Origin: Chara braunii
Taxonomy: Eukaryota; Streptophyta; Charophyceae; Charales; Characeae
Reading direction: 5' to 3'
Length of the DNA: 20,972 bases
Assembly (NCBI GenBank): GCA_003427395.1
Contig: BFEA01000464.1
Location: forward strand, 890,927-911,898
Under the pieces are notes generated by a model. That model made no database searches. It was not told the DNA's origin and saw only the letters and a program-made list of their open reading frames with translations. Positions 16,990 to 20,972 of this stretch are shown in pieces (the first letter of the stretch is position 1; every line of letters starts with the position of its first letter). Position numbers and translations under genes: made by a program.

Positions 16990-17859
16990 ATATGATTTGG
17001 GGTCTCAGAACGTGAGGATGAATGTTGATTTTTTCTTTTGCCTGCCCTAATTTTTTTGAGATGTCCGTTTGAATCTGTTTCTTAATTGGGTTCGTAAATT
17101 CTGGCTCATACAACCTTGCTCCTTCCCACTCATATGTACAGTGCCGTGACCAGATTGTCCAAAGGATAGCTCTCCTCCCTGTGATAAAGAGGTTCTGAGT
17201 GAAATCACCATAGCGATCAGATACCCTGGATTCTAGCAGAATGGCCTTCCGGATACAGTCCCGCCCCCTCCGGATCCAAATGGCATCGGGGCATTGTAGA
17301 AACATGTGCTCATCATCCTCACTGGGAAGGCAGTCTTACGAAATTTACACCATGGGAATGCAATACCTTTTTGCTCTAGCAAGCACCTATCTATCAGCCA
17401 ATCATTTGTAGGAAGGCAGCGATGTTCAATTTGCCATTGTAATGAGGCAACCTTCGCCGGTTTGAATTTCATTAGATTGAACCATTTAATCCCCCTTGCT
17501 GACGTTCAGTTGTTTCATCCATCTGGCCACGACTTTGTCCTTTAGCTTAATCTTCAGCCTAAGCATGCGATAAGATGATTTCACTGTTAAAATATGGAGA
17601 GCCCTGGTATAGTTTCCACCCCTTCCTCTTGATGAACTCGAAATGATCTAGTTAACTGGATCTAGGGCCAGATGTGAAATAGGAGTGTGAGGTCTAAAGG
17701 CTGGCGATGTATCTTTCCTTTTTAAATTTTGATTGGCTTTCACCCATATCATTTCCTCTTGTTTGTTTATAGAACTGTATTGTCTTGTGCCAAGTAACAA
17801 AGAGATAGAAGGATATCCCCATTTTGTCAAGAATGTTTCCTACTACATGCAATTCATCT
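16990..17859 (-). pseudogene. LINE ORF2 C-terminal fragment (zf-RVT), 3' part
   Basis: On the minus strand, KLKDKVVARWMKQLN, KPAKVASLQWQIEHRCLP, TNDWLIDR and FPWCKF are followed, one frame over, by EDDEHMFLQCPDAIWI and a C-terminal ILWTIWSRHCTYEW stretch. This is the layout of the zinc-binding domain downstream of RT in plant L1-type LINEs. The frame shifts near 17310. The first zinc-binding Cys of the usual CPWC pattern reads Phe. Stops and frame changes upstream (about 17580-17850) show decay. The RT and endonuclease domains are not in the window. An upstream piece continues beyond the MITE at 18465-18690. The 3' boundary near 16990 is approximate and no poly-A tail is seen. Confidence 0.78.
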
Positions 17860-17862
17860 TTA

Positions 17863-18690
<828 letters not shown>

Positions 18691-18785
18691 GGGTGTGTTA
18701 TGTTCGGGGGAAGAAGGTAGGCACAATGGCATGCTTTTTGGTCACTCAGGCTCACTCTTTAAGTTGTCATGCATGACCGTAGTCA

Positions 18786-18954
18786 GGGCGAGATCCCGCT
18801 AGCAAAGATGATTGGGTTAAGAACCTGAATCTGGATGCGTTTGCTGTGGAGATGTGGAAAAGAAGATCAATCGCAATGTTCTGACCCTTTCCACAAACAC
18901 GTCCCGATTCAGGTTTTCAATCCAACCCTCCTCTTCGCTAGTGGGATCTCTCCC
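18786..18954. mobile_element. 169-bp foldback element (MITE-like)
   Basis: GGGCGAGATCCCGCTAGC at 18786 is mirrored by GCTAGTGGGATCTCTCCC ending 18954. The arms continue inward through AACCTGAATCTGGATGCGTT versus the complement of ACGTCCCGATTCAGGTT, about 55-60 bases in all. The element is therefore almost a complete hairpin. The CCTGAATCTGGA portion links it to 6132-6238. No clear target duplication was found, and it has no coding content. Confidence 0.82.
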
Positions 18955-18987
18955 TTCCTACTAGTACTTCAAGAATTGACTTCAGTC

Positions 18988-19151
18988 GAGTCACAAAAAC
19001 CAGTTATAATTGCTCTGTGGGGCATGATACAGTTTGCAATTGCCCTTCGGGCACCCTACCTGGCCAGAAAGCTGGGTTGTATACATTGTCCGAACTGGAA
19101 TTTGAACTGTATCTTGGCCAATAGTGCAATTATAACTCATTTTTGCGACTC
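18988..19151. mobile_element. 164-bp foldback element (MITE-like)
   Basis: GAGTCACAAAAACCAGTTAT at 18988 is mirrored by ATAACTCATTTTTGCGACTC ending 19151. Both arms continue through AATTGC and GATACAGTT to near the centre, so it is a near-perfect foldback. It lies only 33 bases from the foldback at 18786-18954. The sequence just outside its right end, read on the minus strand (GGAAACTACGCCTGAGTC), resembles the outer arm of the 7232-7717 element (GAAAACTACGGCGCAGTC). This suggests a shared family or target preference. Confidence 0.82.
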
Positions 19152-19480
19152 AGGCGTAGTTTCCTCTACTTTTAAACAACTGATGTGTTGGCTGTGTTTT
19201 TTTAATACAGCGCGAACCCACAGTCTCTTCCTATTAGGGCTGGAAAAGCCTCAGCCACTGCTCCCTGGGAGACAGATTCCCTATGCAACAAGATAAAATT
19301 TTGAATGCATAGTCAATGGTAGTTACTGTCATTCCTTGCGTTTTTTTCTTTTTCTTTTTCTTTATCTGAAAACAAAGGAAATGCATTATAACCCCCGAAA
19401 CAGCATCCCTCACATGACATCCGCAGTCATATGGCACTGGGCAGGGCACTGCCAGTCAAACCCATCCCCTCATTCCTTGA

Positions 19481-19482
<2 letters not shown>
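19152..19482. other. Unassigned stretch
   Basis: T-rich sequence with a palindrome-like CTGCTCCCTGGGAGACAG region. No gene or RNA pattern seen. Confidence 0.3.

Positions 19483-19517
<35 letters not shown>
19483..19517 (+). repeat. (TTA)n microsatellite
   Basis: An uninterrupted ATT/TTA triplet array of about 35 bases. Confidence 0.97.
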
Positions 19518-20449
19518 TGTAAAACGAAAAAGCATTTTATAGATCACACACAGCAGGCAGGCTCTGTCATGCAAATATGCAGGCCACTTGTAATTTAACT
19601 ACCTTTTGTTTTTTCCCCTTTTACATACTGGTCAGAGCACTCCCACTCTTTGTTTTTTTTTTTTCCCTTGAACAGTACATACCAAGTTACTAACAATAGT
19701 TTTTCTACTATTAAAAAAAAAGAAAAGTAAAAATAGGAGAGCTTTTTTTTTTTTTTTTCCCAACGACACTATTGTTTTTGGCTTTGACAACCTTCCGGCC
19801 ACTACTCCTAAGACTATGTATAGAGGGGACCCCTGCAAGCATAGGGGCCCTCGCAAACAAGGTAAATCATGTTGCCCCCAGCCCCAACAGCGCTAGTCAG
19901 AGATGGGGTGGCGCTGCCGGTGGGGGTCCCGCTAATGCAAAGACCAAGCATTTTGCCAATAGCTGCGCCTCCCTTTCTCATCGTCCCCCACCCCTCGTAG
20001 AGTAGCAGCAGAGGCTATGGCCAACACTGTCCCACACACCACACACAACCCACTCGCGCTTGCACTCACAGGTGACCCATGTTGGTCATAGACCCTGCTA
20101 ATACCGATCAGGGGTATCCAGAGAGAGCTGTTCTTTAACTTCTAGTGGGAATTGGAATTGTCCTTGGGGGGGAAAAAAAAAAGAAAAAGGAATGATGCTT
20201 GGAACAAGTGGGTACAGGCAGTGGGCATAATCTTGAGCCCAGTGCCGGAAAAAAAACCTAGGCTTTCCCCCACCCCCCCCCCAAAAAAAACAGACACAGA
20301 GACCAGTGGGCAGTGACAATGGCAGTGGCAGTGCCTAGAGGGAAGTCAATATCGTCGTTGACCAGATAGACCACAGGGTCATCACAACTGTATTCTGCAC
20401 AATTTTAAGTCTAAGTACAGCTATAATGACAGGGGGTACTATTGGGGTG
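19518..20449. other. Unassigned stretch with T-, A-, G- and C-runs
   Basis: Multiple homopolymer runs break the sequence. Short frames such as 19772-20005 plus show no known motif. No RNA gene or transposon terminus was recognised. Confidence 0.3.
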
Positions 20450-20605
20450 AAGATGGTAGTGGGCAATTGGTTGGTTGTGGGGGAAGTGGGGGCAATAGGC
20501 CATACACAGCAGCGTGTAGGGGATTAATAAAAAAGGGGGCGCCGGCAGTGGGCAGTGGGCAGTCCACTTTGATTGGGGGCAGTTGGTTGTCGGGCAGTGG
20601 GTAAT
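20450..20605 (+). repeat. GGCAGT/GGGCAGTGGG-rich low-complexity block
   Basis: Imperfect repeats of GGGCAGTGGGCAGTGGGCAG type and GGTTGGTTGTGG-like words recur through the block. There are enough G-runs for G-quadruplex folding to be conceivable. No coding role is visible. Confidence 0.6.
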
Positions 20606-20710
20606 CTAGTAAGGTGCAAAACACTTATTATTCTCTTTTTTTCCCCTTTTTTGTGTGTGTTTTTTTAGGGGGGCCGAGGAGAGCTTAGCTCGTGAGCTAC
20701 TACGCTGTAC

Positions 20711-20738
20711 ATAATTATATCCAAATAATTATATCCAA
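20711..20738 (+). repeat. 14-bp tandem duplication
   Basis: ATAATTATATCCAA occurs twice, exactly, head to tail. Confidence 0.95.
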
Positions 20739-20775
20739 AGAATGTCCTTTTCTATTCTTTTCTTTACTGCTCTTT

Positions 20776-20778
<3 letters not shown>

Positions 20779-20806
<28 letters not shown>

Positions 20807-20824
20807 GAGGCTTTTTTTTTTTTT

Positions 20825-20883
<59 letters not shown>
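20779..20883 (-). repeat. Long poly-T tract
   Basis: T runs at 20779-20806, 20812-20824 and 20827-20883 are broken only by GAGGC and GG. On the minus strand this is a long A-tract followed within 30 bases by AAAAGAGCAG. It could be a minus-strand retroposed tail, but no polyadenylation signal is placed correctly. Confidence 0.93.
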
Positions 20884-20972
20884 CTTTAATCCGAAGCTTG
20901 GGGATGGGGAATACCAGTGGAGTTAGCTGTTGGTCAAACTTGGTGCACCCTTCCTTTAATTTCCCACCCACC

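Noticed and set aside
20779-20883. Minus-strand retroposed poly-A tail
   Set aside because: No correctly placed AATAAA on the minus strand and no body of a retroposed sequence recognised; a simple homopolymer explains it.

Overview
The window looks like a piece of a large, repeat-rich nuclear genome from the green lineage. It has long simple-sequence arrays (AATC, GA/TC, TTC, TTA, poly-G, poly-T) and remnants of several eukaryotic transposon classes. I found no intact host gene, rRNA, tRNA, operon or prokaryotic signal. The Harbinger transposase and the chromodomain retroelement resemble, from memory, sequences common in charophyte algae such as Chara. That organism guess is tentative and rests on no database search.

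Layout, left to right. Positions 1-830 hold an AATC array and a fragment of a PIF/Harbinger-type element ending at 830. Positions 831-1407 hold a two-copy tandem repeat. A second Harbinger-type end starts at 1408, and a third, facing inward, ends at 4011. Between those two lies a minus-strand reverse-transcriptase (RT) fragment (2370-2990) and a GAC/GAT-rich block. Positions 4012-7230 are mostly unassigned DNA with GA repeats, a small foldback element (6132-6238) and a retroposition-like AATAAA plus A-tract (6607-6648). Positions 7232-7717 are a 486-bp foldback element. Positions 7891-9847 carry a second, more complete but broken RT gene of the same general type, with an internal tandem duplication. 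Positions 9848-11700 contain TC and TTC arrays. Positions 11703-13338 carry a decayed Harbinger transposase. Poly-G and degenerate AATC arrays follow. Positions 14439-15233 are the 3' end of a Ty3/gypsy chromovirus integrase with a chromodomain. Positions 15234-16989 are mostly unassigned. Positions 16990-18690, on the minus strand, carry a LINE ORF2 C-terminal fragment split by a 602-bp Harbinger-type MITE (17863-18464) with a TTA target-site duplication. Two adjacent foldback elements follow (18786-18954 and 18988-19151), then low-complexity DNA to the end.

The coding remnants do not form a pathway. They are independent mobile elements, all inactivated by frameshifts, stops, truncation or insertion. 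The clearest relationship is that the non-autonomous Harbinger-type ends share terminal and subterminal sequence with each other, and a subterminal AT-rich motif with the region upstream of the decayed transposase. The clearest event order is LINE first, then insertion of the MITE at 17863-18464. I found no convincing new biological system; the most interesting items are the foldback families, the nested insertion and the two divergent RT remnants.
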